Source: Nakamurella sp. PAMC28650
GTDB lineage: Bacteria; Actinomycetota; Actinomycetes; Mycobacteriales; Nakamurellaceae
Assembly (NCBI RefSeq): GCF_014303395.1
Contig: NZ_CP060298.1
Coordinates: 806,001 to 870,000, forward strand
Direction: 5' to 3'
Length of the DNA stretch: 64,000 bases
Position 1 is the first letter of the stretch. Every line of letters begins with the position of its first letter. Below the pieces are notes generated by a model. The model was not told the DNA's origin and searched no databases. It saw only the letters and a program-made list of their open reading frames with translations. Below are positions 50,271 to 58,185 of this stretch, piece by piece. A program made the position numbers and the translations under genes.

Positions 50271-51029
50271 TCAACGTCCCAATTCGATGAGGCGGGCGGA
50301 GATGGCCTCGACGGTCGGGCCTCTCAGCTCGCCCCGGAATCGACCGTCGGCTAGGAACAACACCCGATCGGTGAACGCGGCGGCCCGCGGATCATGCGTC
50401 ACCATGACGACTGTCTGCCCGAGATCCTGCACCGCGCTGCGGAACAACCGGAGGATCTGGTCTGCGGTGGCCGCGTCGAGCGCACCGGTCGGCTCGTCCG
50501 CAAAGATGACATCCGGGCCGGCGACGAGTGCCCGGGCGATCGCCACCCGCTGAGCCTGTCCTCCCGACAGTTCGCCGGGAAGTCGGTCGGCAAGGCCGGT
50601 GAGTCCGACAGACACGAGGACATCGCGCATCCGGTGCTCGTCGAGTCGGAGACCCGCGAGGGTGATCGGCAACTCGATGTTCTCGCTGACCGTGAGATGG
50701 CTGATCAGGTTGAAGCCCTGGAAGACGAAGCCGACGTGTTCGCGTCGGAACCGGGTGAGCGTGTCCGCGGACATCCCGCTCAGCTCGACGCCGCCGACGA
50801 CGACCCGACCCCGGGTCGGCAGGTCGAGGCCGGACGCGCAGTGGAGGAACGTCGACTTGCCTGATCCGGACGGACCCATCACCGTGGTGAAGGATCCGGG
50901 CTCGATCGAGAGAGTGACGGCATCCAGGGCGGACACGGTGTTCGGACCGTCCGGATAGGTCTTGGTCACCTGCTCGAGGTGGACGGCCGCACTGGTGAGT
51001 TGGTGGGAGAGGACGGAGAGGCGGGGCAT
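50271..51029 (-). CDS. ABC transporter ATP-binding protein (LolD/MacB-like)
   Basis: 252 residues with Walker A GPSGSGKSTFLHCASGLD (about 52-69), signature GELSGGQAQRVAIARAL and Walker B VIFADEPTGALDAATAD, with the H-loop His in MVTHDPRAAAF. It energises the FtsX-type permease encoded immediately downstream. AAGGAG stands 6 nt before the ATG at 51029. Confidence 0.95.
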   Translation of the reverse strand: MPRLSVLSHQLTSAAVHLEQVTKTYPDGPNTVSALDAVTLSIEPGSFTTVMGPSGSGKSTFLHCASGLDLPTRGRVVVGGVELSGMSADTLTRFRREHVGFVFQGFNLISHLTVSENIELPITLAGLRLDEHRMRDVLVSVGLTGLADRLPGELSGGQAQRVAIARALVAGPDVIFADEPTGALDAATADQILRLFRSAVQDLGQTVVMVTHDPRAAAFTDRVLFLADGRFRGELRGPTVEAISARLIELGR

Positions 51030-51173
51030 GACGTGCTCCTTGCGTGAAGGGCTGGAACACCCTCAACGCTATGAAGTCGCGACACGAGATCCCAGACCCA
51101 GAGGGAGGAACCTGCGTTCTTGCACCTTTGGATGCAGGCGCCTGCTCGATCGGTCGTCCAGTTGAGCTCTCGT

Positions 51174-51851
51174 TCAGTCGCCCGTCGCACCGGGGACGTT
51201 GACGATCCGGTTCTGATAGGCCCAGACCACCGCCTGGAGGCGCGATCGGACCCCGAGCTTCGGGAGCATCCGGGCCAGGTGCGACTTGACCGTCGACACC
51301 TCGACGACGAGCGCGGCCGCGATCTCCTCGTTCGACATTCCCTCGGCGAGAAGCAGAAGCACCTCACGCTCCCGCGCCGTCAGCAGGCCGTCCGCGCGGG
51401 CTCCGGTGACGGGTTGCAGTCGACGCCGATCGACGAACTCACGGAGGACGCGGCGCGTCAGGGCCTGGTCGAGGGTGCCGTTGCCGGCAGCGACCTGGCG
51501 GACCGCACGGATGATGACGTCCGGATCCGCGTCCTTGAGGAGAAACCCGGCCGCGCCCGCCTCGAGCGCACCGAAGACGTAGTCGTCGAGGTCGAACGTC
51601 GTCAACATGAGAACGGGAATCGGTGGATCAGTGTCCGTGCCGGAGAGAGCGCGGGCGACCTCGATCCCGTCCATTCCGGGCATCCGGATGTCCAGGCAGG
51701 CGACGTCCGGGCGCAGGGTTCTCGCCAGAGCGAGTGCTTCCGTGCCGTCCGAGGCGATGCCCACCACCTCGATGTCCGGCTCGGACCCCAACAACGCGGC
51801 AAGACCGGCCCGCACCAGAGCCTGGTCGTCGGCGATGAGCACCCGGATCAT
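51174..51851 (-). CDS. NarL/LuxR-family response regulator
   Basis: 225 residues: receiver with Asp8-Asp9 and phospho-acceptor Asp54 in DVACLDIRMPGMDG, and a C-terminal LuxR helix-turn-helix (LTAREREVLLLLAEGMSNEE, then VSTVKSHLARML). Its ATG overlaps the upstream kinase stop (ATGA). It probably activates the adjacent ABC exporter operon, which starts 145 bp downstream on the same strand; this is inference from position. Confidence 0.93.
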   Translation of the reverse strand: MIRVLIADDQALVRAGLAALLGSEPDIEVVGIASDGTEALALARTLRPDVACLDIRMPGMDGIEVARALSGTDTDPPIPVLMLTTFDLDDYVFGALEAGAAGFLLKDADPDVIIRAVRQVAAGNGTLDQALTRRVLREFVDRRRLQPVTGARADGLLTAREREVLLLLAEGMSNEEIAAALVVEVSTVKSHLARMLPKLGVRSRLQAVVWAYQNRIVNVPGATGD

Positions 51852-53155
51852 GTGGTGCCCACGACGTCGGCGACATCTGGGGTACTGACGGGGCGGATCC
51901 TGGAAGACCGGCCGGCGGACTCCCTCGACTCTCTCGGCACGGAGGCGCGGACCTGCCAGCCGCCGTCGGCTGTAGGGCCGAAACGCAGATTGGCGCCGAC
52001 CAGCTCGGCACGTTCCCGCATGCCCACGAGCCCGAATCCGCCGGCCGAGGAACGAGTGCCTGCCACGCTCGGTGAAGAGTTCGTCACGGTGACCACCACG
52101 AACCGGTCGTCGCGGTCGTCGATCTCGACGACACGGGCTGCCCCGGGTGCATGGGTGACGGCATTCGTCAGAGCCTCCTGGATCGTCCGGTAGAGGGCCA
52201 GCTGCGCAAGCGGCCCGATGCCTTGGCCCAGCTCGCGGCCGTCGGCGGTGCGAACGTCGAGTGCGATCGGCCCCTGCTCGTCAGCGCGCTCGACGAGTTC
52301 CGGCACCGCCGCAAGGGTCTGGACGGATCGCTCGCCCTCGCTGTCGTCGCGGAGCAGACCGACGAGGCGCCGCAGGTCGTCCAGTACGGCGGTGCTCTGG
52401 GCGCGGACCTGTTGCACGCCCCGATGAGCCTCCTTCGGGGCGGTATCGATCTGTCGGTCGACGACGGCCGCCATCAGTGCGATACCCGAGAGGTGGTGTG
52501 CCGCGATGTCGTGCAACTCCCGCGCCATCGCTGTCCGTTCTCGTGACACCGCGGCCTGGACCTGTGCGTCCCGTTGCTCCGTTCTCGCCAGCTGCTCGTC
52601 GTGGCGGGCCTCGCGCACCTCGTTCCTCGACCGCACCAGCAGGCCGAGGACCGCCGGAATGGCGATGACTGCGAGCGCTTGGACCATCGCCCCGATGACG
52701 GCTCCGCCCGGTTTCAGCGCCTCGCCCCCGATGCCATTGACCGTCTGCCCCAGGGCAACGAGGATTCCGGCCGACACCAGGGCCGAGGCGAGCCGTGCCA
52801 GGGGTACCCCCACGACCGCGCGGAAGACCAGGACCAGGACGGTAGCGCTCGAGATACCGTAGGCCGCACCGGGTGTTGACCAGGACATCGCGAACGCGAG
52901 GGTCGCCGCACCGATCATCGACAGTCTCGGAGTGCGGCCCGCGCATGTCAGCAGGACGCCCTGGGCCAGGAGCCCGAGGAGGAACAGCCACCAGCGCACG
53001 CTTCCCGGTGACACCGCGATGAGCGTGGCCGCCCCGGGATCGCCGGCCGTCAGCGCGGGGAGCGTCAGGAATACTGCGAGGGACAGGACAGTGCACAGGA
53101 CGCCGACCACGATGTCGGCGACAGGGGGCCGTCGGTGGGTTTTCATGGCGGCCAT
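51848..53155 (-). CDS. membrane sensor histidine kinase (HisKA_3)
   Basis: A 435-residue sensor with five or six N-terminal membrane helices within residues 12-175 and almost no extracytoplasmic domain, then HisKA_3 with His215 in MARELHDIAAHHL and a HATPase_c domain (IQEALTNAVTHA). It belongs to the NarL-partner kinases often paired with ABC exporters, where the transporter or the membrane is sensed. The ATG at 53155 or 53146 could be used. Forms an operon with the response regulator. Confidence 0.9.
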   Translation of the reverse strand: MAAMKTHRRPPVADIVVGVLCTVLSLAVFLTLPALTAGDPGAATLIAVSPGSVRWWLFLLGLLAQGVLLTCAGRTPRLSMIGAATLAFAMSWSTPGAAYGISSATVLVLVFRAVVGVPLARLASALVSAGILVALGQTVNGIGGEALKPGGAVIGAMVQALAVIAIPAVLGLLVRSRNEVREARHDEQLARTEQRDAQVQAAVSRERTAMARELHDIAAHHLSGIALMAAVVDRQIDTAPKEAHRGVQQVRAQSTAVLDDLRRLVGLLRDDSEGERSVQTLAAVPELVERADEQGPIALDVRTADGRELGQGIGPLAQLALYRTIQEALTNAVTHAPGAARVVEIDDRDDRFVVVTVTNSSPSVAGTRSSAGGFGLVGMRERAELVGANLRFGPTADGGWQVRASVPRESRESAGRSSRIRPVSTPDVADVVGTT

Positions 53156-53183
53156 GTCCTGAGTCTACGATTCGATTGCTGCG

Positions 53184-53715
53184 CTACCGCGAGTCGAAGT
53201 ATTCGCGATAGATCTGTCGTCCGTGGACGCCCGCCGTACGAAATCCGGACTGGAAGCTTTCCACCATCGCGGTGGGTCCGCACATGAAGACCGATGATGC
53301 CGTCGTGTCCCCGCCGACCGCGGTCAGCACCTTCTCGGTGGTGAGCCTTCCGTCGACCTGGCGCTTCGGATCCGGAGCGAGCGATTTGAGCCAACTCAGG
53401 AATGGGGCCACGCCGGCGCCGCCGGCGATCCAGCCGACGTGCAATCGCCCAGCGCCTTGACGGTCCGTCCGTGCTCTCGGGATAGATCATCGCGAACTAC
53501 CCCGGCACGGAATCCAAGGTGCGTCCCAACGGTTTCAGCGATATCTCGACGATGTCGTGGTCCACCTCGCGCACGGTCGTCACCTGATGGTCGTGCAGGG
53601 ATACGAAGAAGCGCGCAAGAAACTCGCGATAGACGAAGAAGGCGAGTTTGAGGTAGGCGGCCATTTCCATGTGCTTGTGCAGCCCACTGCCGGCGATGGT
53701 GTGCCGCCATTCGGC
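53184..53715 (-). pseudogene. remnant of a ferric-reductase-like FAD/NAD(P)H oxidoreductase
   Basis: Fragments in three frames: KHMEMAAYLKLAFFVYREFL and VTTVREVDHDIVEISLKPLG, then an in-frame TAG (53497-53499) where Gln is expected before FAMIYPESTDG; a jump to VKALGDCTS; and finally GWIAGGAGVAPFLSWLKSLA with the NAD-binding CGPTAMVESF near the end. Internal parts are missing and at least one nonsense and two frame changes are present, so the gene is dead. It abuts the sigma-factor remnant. Confidence 0.75.
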
Positions 53716-53722
53716 GCTCGAC

Positions 53723-53932
53723 CGGCCGCGCCCGGTCCAACAGGAAGTTCTTCTCCCGGCGGTTCCGGGCCAGTGCAGCAGCGCGCTCGAATGCTGTCAG
53801 GGCCTCGGCCGTCCGTCCCAGCTTGGCCAGGAGGTCGCCCCGGACGCTGGGCAGTTGGTGGTGCCCGCGCAATCCGGGCAGGTCGGCGAGTTCGTCGACG
53901 AGCCCCAGCGCAACCTGTGGGCCGTGGGCCAT
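53723..53932 (-). pseudogene. C-terminal remnant of a second ECF42-like sigma factor
   Basis: About 70 residues (ALGLVDELADLPGLRGHHQL, then VRGDLLAKLGRTAEALTAFE and RAAALARNRREKNFLLDRA) match the last TPR-like segment of ECF42 sigma factors and parallel residues about 330-395 of the intact gene at 46391. No sigma-2 or sigma-4 region is present. It lies between the aminopeptidase gene and the oxidoreductase remnant. Confidence 0.65.
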
Positions 53933-53973
53933 GCTGTGCGACGGCGCGGTTCGGCATACGGCGGCCGAGGTGC

Positions 53974-54822
53974 TCAGTTCCGCCGGCGCGTCGCAGAGTT
54001 CGGCGTCGGCAGGGTGAGGACCTCGACTCCGTCAGCGGTGATCGCGATCGTGTGCTCACTGTGCGCAGTACGGCAGCCTGTCGCACTTCGCAGCGTCCAG
54101 CCATCGGCGTCGGTGATCAGTTCAGCGGTATCCGCCATCACCCACGGCTCCAGTGCCAGCAGCAGCCCGGGGCGCAGCTTGTATCCGCGGCCGGGCCGTC
54201 CGGTGTTCGAGATGTGCGGGTCCTGGTGCATCGTCGATCCGACGCCGTGACCGCCGAACTCGGTGTTGACCGGATACCCCGCCTCGCTGAGGACCGAGCC
54301 GATGGCGTGGGAGATGTCGCCGATGCGAGCTTCGGGGCCGGCGGCGGCGATCCCGGCGTGCAGCGCGCGTTCGGTGGCGCTGATCATCGCGGCGCTCTGG
54401 CCGTTGTCACCGGGTCTCGGGTTGCCGACGACGAAGCTGATCGCCGAGTCTGCAACCACTCCTCGGGTGGAGACGGCGAGGTCCAGTGACAGCAGATCAC
54501 CGTCGGCAAGCGTGTAGTCGTAGGGCATTCCGTGCAGCACCGCGTCGTTGACGGACGTGCAGATGTAGTGGCCGAACGGCCCGCGTCCGAAGGACGGCGC
54601 TTAGTCCACGTAGCAGGACAACGCTCCGGCCTCGACGATCATGGTCCGGGCCCACCGGTCGATGTCCAGGAGATTCGTGCCGACCGTGCTGCGGCTCCTC
54701 AGCGCCTGCAGGATGTCGGCGACCAGGGTGCCCGCCTCCCTCGCGTGGGGCAGTGCGGTGGGGCTGAGGATCGCGATCATGCGTGCGGCTTCTTCCTCGT
54801 GACCAATAACTATCCCGGTCAT
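53974..54822 (-). pseudogene. map: type I methionine aminopeptidase split by an in-frame stop
   Basis: The frame encodes a complete type I methionine aminopeptidase of 283 codons, except that TAA at 54601-54603 follows AGALSCYVD, where Tyr is expected before APSFGRGPFGHYICTSVND. Downstream the enzyme is intact, with the metal ligands in LSLDLAVS and DSAISFVVG, the His in EFGGHGVGSTMHQDP, and Glu in LALEPWV. One base change (TAC to TAA) explains it. The 5' part alone would give a useless 73-residue peptide. It could be a real nonsense allele or a sequencing error; another map gene presumably exists elsewhere. Confidence 0.8.
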
Positions 54823-54848
54823 GTTATACCGGTACTATCATCGGCATC

Positions 54849-55151
54849 ATGGTCAGATTGCCTCTCACCCCCGCCGAGGTCGAACGCGGGGAGCGCCTCG
54901 GCGCTCTCCTGCGTCGAGCCCGAAGGGAGCGCTCGATGCTCGATGTCGCGTTGGAGGCCGGTGTCTCGCCGGAGACCCTCCGCAAGATCGAGACCGGTCG
55001 GGTCGCCACCCCGGCGTTCCCGACCATCGCGGCGATCGCCGACGTCCTCGGTCTCTCCCTCGACTTGGTGTGGGCCGAGGTCAACCAGCCTGACGGTGGG
55101 GCCAAACCCACCAGATCAGGTCGCAAGGCACGTGAACGGCTGGCCTCGTAG
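54849..55151 (+). CDS. XRE-family helix-turn-helix regulator
   Basis: A 100-residue DNA-binding protein with a Cro/C1-type helix-turn-helix (LGALLRRARRERSMLDVALE, AGVSPETLRKIETGR, then FPTIAAIADVLGLSLD) covering about residues 14-78 and a short basic tail. It diverges from the aminopeptidase gene with only 26 bp between starts, so it may regulate that promoter. The intervening DNA has a direct repeat (TATCCCGGTCAT and TATCATCGGCAT). Confidence 0.85.
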   Translation: MVRLPLTPAEVERGERLGALLRRARRERSMLDVALEAGVSPETLRKIETGRVATPAFPTIAAIADVLGLSLDLVWAEVNQPDGGAKPTRSGRKARERLAS

Positions 55152-55379
55152 GATTCGAGCCCGCTCCGCTCGTGTTCAGAACGGGGCGACGCCGGACCGG
55201 TCGATGAAGGTACCGGTCGGTCCCTGGCCACCGCGGGTCCTGTACACCGCCGCCGAGGGATCCGAGGCTGCGGACAAGCTCGACTTCCTGCGCGTCACCG
55301 CAGTCAACGCCGTCACCGCCGCGGCATCGACGCCCGCCGGATCGAGCTGACGGGTCCAGTTCGGCAGACGCCGCGCCGG

Positions 55380-56261
55380 TCAGGGCTGGATGTTCTCCAG
55401 GTCCTCCAGCAGGCTGAGGTGCGTGGGCTGCCAGCCGAGCGCCTCGCGGGTGCGGGCACTGGAGGAGGGCTGGTCCATCGCGAAGATTGCCCCCAGCGGG
55501 CCGAAGTTCGCCTCCGGCACCGACTCGACCGGCAGACCCAGTCGGCGGCCGATGACGGTTGCGATGTCGCGGACCGCGTCACCCTCGTCGCCGACGGCAT
55601 GCCACGCGGTCCCGGCCGGCGCGGACTCCAGAGCCAGGCGGAACAGGACGGCCGCGTCGAGTGCGTGCACCGCCGGCCAGCGTTGGGTGCCGTCACCCGG
55701 GTAGCCCGACACCCCGGTCTGGCGCGCGATCTGCGTCAGCAGGCCGGCGAACCCGCCGTCGCCCTCGTTGTGGACGGTGCGCGGCAGGCGAATCGCCGCG
55801 CTGCGGACCCCGCGCGAGGCCAGAGCAAGGATGGCCGTGACGGTGCGTCCACGACCACCGACCGGCCCGTCGGTCGGTACCGCGTCGGCCTCGGTGGAGG
55901 TACGGCCCGGTACCCACGGCGTCCCCGAGACGGTGATCAGAGGGCGGTCGCTGCCGACGAGTTCCTCGCCCAGGGCCAGGAGGGCGGCGGTCTCCTCGGC
56001 CACCGAACGGGCCACGGCGGCGGCACTGCTGAAGTCGTTGCTGAAGGCGAGGTGGATCACGCCGTCCGCCCGGGCGGCGCCGCCGCGCAGGACGTCGAGG
56101 TCGGCGATACCTCCGCGGATGGTTTCGGCGCCGGCAGCCTCGGCGGCGCGTGCGGAGGCATCGGAGCGGGCGAGGGCGAGGACGGTGTGGGCGTGGCCGA
56201 GGAGCTCGGCCACGACGGCGGAGCCGATCAAGCCGGTGCCACCGGTGATGAAGACGCGCAT
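55380..56261 (-). CDS. NAD(P)-dependent epimerase/dehydratase-like SDR
   Basis: A 293-residue extended/atypical short-chain dehydrogenase with N-terminal MRVFITGGTGLIGSAVV binding NAD(P), and segments VIHLAFSN and SRGVRSAAIRLPRTVH. The classic YxxxK is not obvious, so it is closer to reductases of the YeeZ/NmrA type than to sugar epimerases. The ATG at 56261 has GGAGAG 4 nt upstream. It is divergent from a TetR gene and has the TetR-type palindrome immediately before it, so it is probably derepressed by that regulator's ligand. Confidence 0.85.
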   Translation of the reverse strand: MRVFITGGTGLIGSAVVAELLGHAHTVLALARSDASARAAEAAGAETIRGGIADLDVLRGGAARADGVIHLAFSNDFSSAAAVARSVAEETAALLALGEELVGSDRPLITVSGTPWVPGRTSTEADAVPTDGPVGGRGRTVTAILALASRGVRSAAIRLPRTVHNEGDGGFAGLLTQIARQTGVSGYPGDGTQRWPAVHALDAAVLFRLALESAPAGTAWHAVGDEGDAVRDIATVIGRRLGLPVESVPEANFGPLGAIFAMDQPSSSARTREALGWQPTHLSLLEDLENIQP

Positions 56262-56276
56262 TGGACTCTCCAAAAA

Positions 56277-56333
56277 GTGATGGGACTAGGGTCCCATCAC
56301 TGTAGCAGAGTGACGGTACACAAGTCCCATCAC
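56277..56333. promoter_or_regulatory. operator: perfect 24-bp palindrome plus a half-site
   Basis: GTGATGGGAC (56277-56286) and GTCCCATCAC (56291-56300) are exact inverted repeats around TAGG. The half-site GTCCCATCAC recurs at 56324-56333, just 13 bp before the TetR start. This is the likely binding site of the adjacent TetR protein and would control both divergent genes. Confidence 0.85.
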
Positions 56334-56346
56334 CTACACTCGACTC

Positions 56347-56925
56347 ATGACGAGATGGGAACCCGGTGCGCGCGAGCGACTGGTGCTGGCTGCCGTCGAC
56401 CTGTTCACCGAGCAGGGGTACGACGCCACGACGGTCGCGCAGATCGCAGAGCGGGCCGGCGTCACCAAGAGCACCTTCTTCCGTCACTTCGCCGACAAGC
56501 GCGAGTTGCTGGTGGCAGGCCAGGACACGCTGGGCCAGCTACTGGCCGATGGCATCGCCGAGGCACCTGGTGATGCGAGTCCGCTCGAGGCCGTGGCGGC
56601 CGGTCTGGAGCGCGCATCCAGCGCGATGGGCCCGACGAACCGGGACCTCGGCCCACGGCTGAAGGCAGCCGTTGCGGCCAGCGCCGAACTCCAGGAACGG
56701 GACGCCCTGAAGAGCGTCGGCCTCGCGGCTGCGATGACCACTGCCCTGGTGGCCCGCGGGGTGCCAGACCCGGCCGCGCACCTTGCCGGTGAGCTGGGTG
56801 TCCTGGCGTTCAAGCGCGGCTACGCCGAGTGGTCCGAGGGTGATCGTGACGCCGACGACCAGCTCGCGCCGTACGCGCTGGCGGCCCTGGCCGAACTGCG
56901 GGCGGCGTCCATCTCGCTGGGCTGA
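56347..56925 (+). CDS. TetR-family repressor
   Basis: 192 residues with an N-terminal helix-turn-helix (LFTEQGYDATTVAQIAERAG, then VTKSTFFRHFADKRELL) and a C-terminal ligand-binding region. It is encoded back-to-back with the SDR gene, with a shared operator; probably autoregulated. The ligand cannot be inferred. Confidence 0.92.
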   Translation: MTRWEPGARERLVLAAVDLFTEQGYDATTVAQIAERAGVTKSTFFRHFADKRELLVAGQDTLGQLLADGIAEAPGDASPLEAVAAGLERASSAMGPTNRDLGPRLKAAVAASAELQERDALKSVGLAAAMTTALVARGVPDPAAHLAGELGVLAFKRGYAEWSEGDRDADDQLAPYALAALAELRAASISLG

Positions 56926-57029
56926 GACCGGCGCAGCGCATGGACGTCTCGACCCCAGCCGTATCCCGGCCGTCGCGCGGGCCATCGTGGCCGGACCGGC
57001 GATCACCACTGGGCGGGGTGCACAAAAGC

Positions 57030-57343
57030 CGCCGCCGGTCGGTGCCGGCCACGGGCAACCGGACCTCGCCCACGTCGACGATGGGACCGGTCAGGAAATC
57101 CTCAGGTGCTCGGCCGAGCCAGCGGAGCATGAACAGCGCGTGCTGGCACGAGATCGCCTTCCGTCGGGAAAGTCTCATGATCGCTCCGCCGCACAACGGA
57201 TGATCCGTCCGCTGCGCGTTGAGCTCCGAGGACTGCAACCACAGCTCGGCTGCGAGGGGGAACCAATCCAGCCTCTGATCCCGACGTTTCGCGTCGAGGG
57301 CGTCGAAGAGCCCGATGCAGTCGAACACCGGCAGGACCCGCAT
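57030..57343 (-). pseudogene. remnant of a helix-turn-helix protein
   Basis: From ATG 57343 the frame reads MRVLPVFDCIGLFDALDAKR, LDWFPLAAELWLQSSELNAQ, CGGAIMRLSRRKAISCQHAL and LGRAPEDFLTGPIVDVGEVR. This looks like the first of two Cro-like domains found in some actinobacterial regulators. Beyond about 57030 the frame continues only into low-complexity antisense of the TetR gene, so the second half is missing. It lies in the 56926-57381 gap. Confidence 0.45.
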
Positions 57344-57381
57344 GTCCGGGAGCACAAACCCGGAGCCGGCCTCCGACCGCG

Positions 57382-58059
57382 TCAACCGATCAGATCCTCG
57401 ACCTCGGCGCGGTAGAGCAGGCCCGGGTCGATGTTCGTGGCCTGGAGATGGCCGTCTAGTTCGAGGCTCATGATGCCGTGGAGGCGGGTCCAGCATGTCA
57501 CGCCCAGACGGAGCGTCTCCGGCGGTAGAGCCGGATCGGTGGAGCGGCGGTGCCAGGCCTCGAGCTGGGCGGCCAGTGCCGGGGTGACCGCCCGTCCGCT
57601 GGATCCGGGGTGGGGCGACAGGCTGCCGAGCGCGTCAAGGAACACGTTCATGCTCCGCTGCGAGGCCAGGACGATCTCGTCCGAGGCGAGGCGGCCGGAG
57701 TCCAGCCGGGTGGAGAAGACCAGTCGGTAGCAGTGCGGTTGACCCAGCGCCCAGGCTCGGTAGGCGGCGGCCACGGCGTGGACGCGCGCCGGGCCGGACC
57801 TGTGGCGCCTGGCGGTCGCCGCCTCCAACGACCGGGCGAGATCCTCGTAGGCCTGCACGACCAGAGCGGCGAGAAGATCGTCGCGACCGGCGAAGTAGCG
57901 GTACAGCGCGGCTCCGGATACGGCCATCTCCTTTGCGATTGCGTTCAGCGACAGTGCTTCTGCGCCGCCGTCGGCGATCTGACGCAAACCGATCGTCATG
58001 ATCTCCGCCCGCGTCTGCTCCCGGTACAGCTCCCGCCGGCTCAACGTCTGTGCGCCCAT
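57382..58059 (-). CDS. TetR/AcrR-family repressor
   Basis: 225 residues; helix-turn-helix with LSLNAIAKEMAVSGAALYRYFAGRDDLLAALV (about 36-68) and a WHG-type C-terminal domain (AYRAWALGQPHCYRLVFSTR), a class common for drug- or antiseptic-sensing regulators. Diverges from an MFS exporter operon and probably represses it. Confidence 0.92.
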   Translation of the reverse strand: MGAQTLSRRELYREQTRAEIMTIGLRQIADGGAEALSLNAIAKEMAVSGAALYRYFAGRDDLLAALVVQAYEDLARSLEAATARRHRSGPARVHAVAAAYRAWALGQPHCYRLVFSTRLDSGRLASDEIVLASQRSMNVFLDALGSLSPHPGSSGRAVTPALAAQLEAWHRRSTDPALPPETLRLGVTCWTRLHGIMSLELDGHLQATNIDPGLLYRAEVEDLIG

Positions 58060-58081
58060 TCGATGTCCTCTCGATTGCTCC

Positions 58082-58144
58082 TTGACACGATGCTACCGCA
58101 TGCTGCTAAGTTAGAGCATGTAACTACGCGAGAGTGAGTAACTA
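58082..58144. promoter_or_regulatory. MFS operon control region with repeated operator-like sites
   Basis: TTGACA at 58082-58087 is a good -35 and TAAGTT at 58107-58112 a possible -10, 19 bp away. An inverted repeat AGTTA-N7-TAACT (58109-58125) overlaps it, and GTAACTA recurs at 58120-58126 and 58138-58144, 18 bp apart. These are plausible sites for the TetR protein that starts at 58059. Confidence 0.45.
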
Positions 58145-58185
58145 AGAGATCCACCCTCGATCCACCCCAGCAGAACGGAATCGAC

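Noticed and set aside
55204-55350. 48-codon frame MKVPVGPWPPRVLY onward
   Set aside because: No homology recognised and no clear ribosome binding site; it may be a fragment but cannot be supported.
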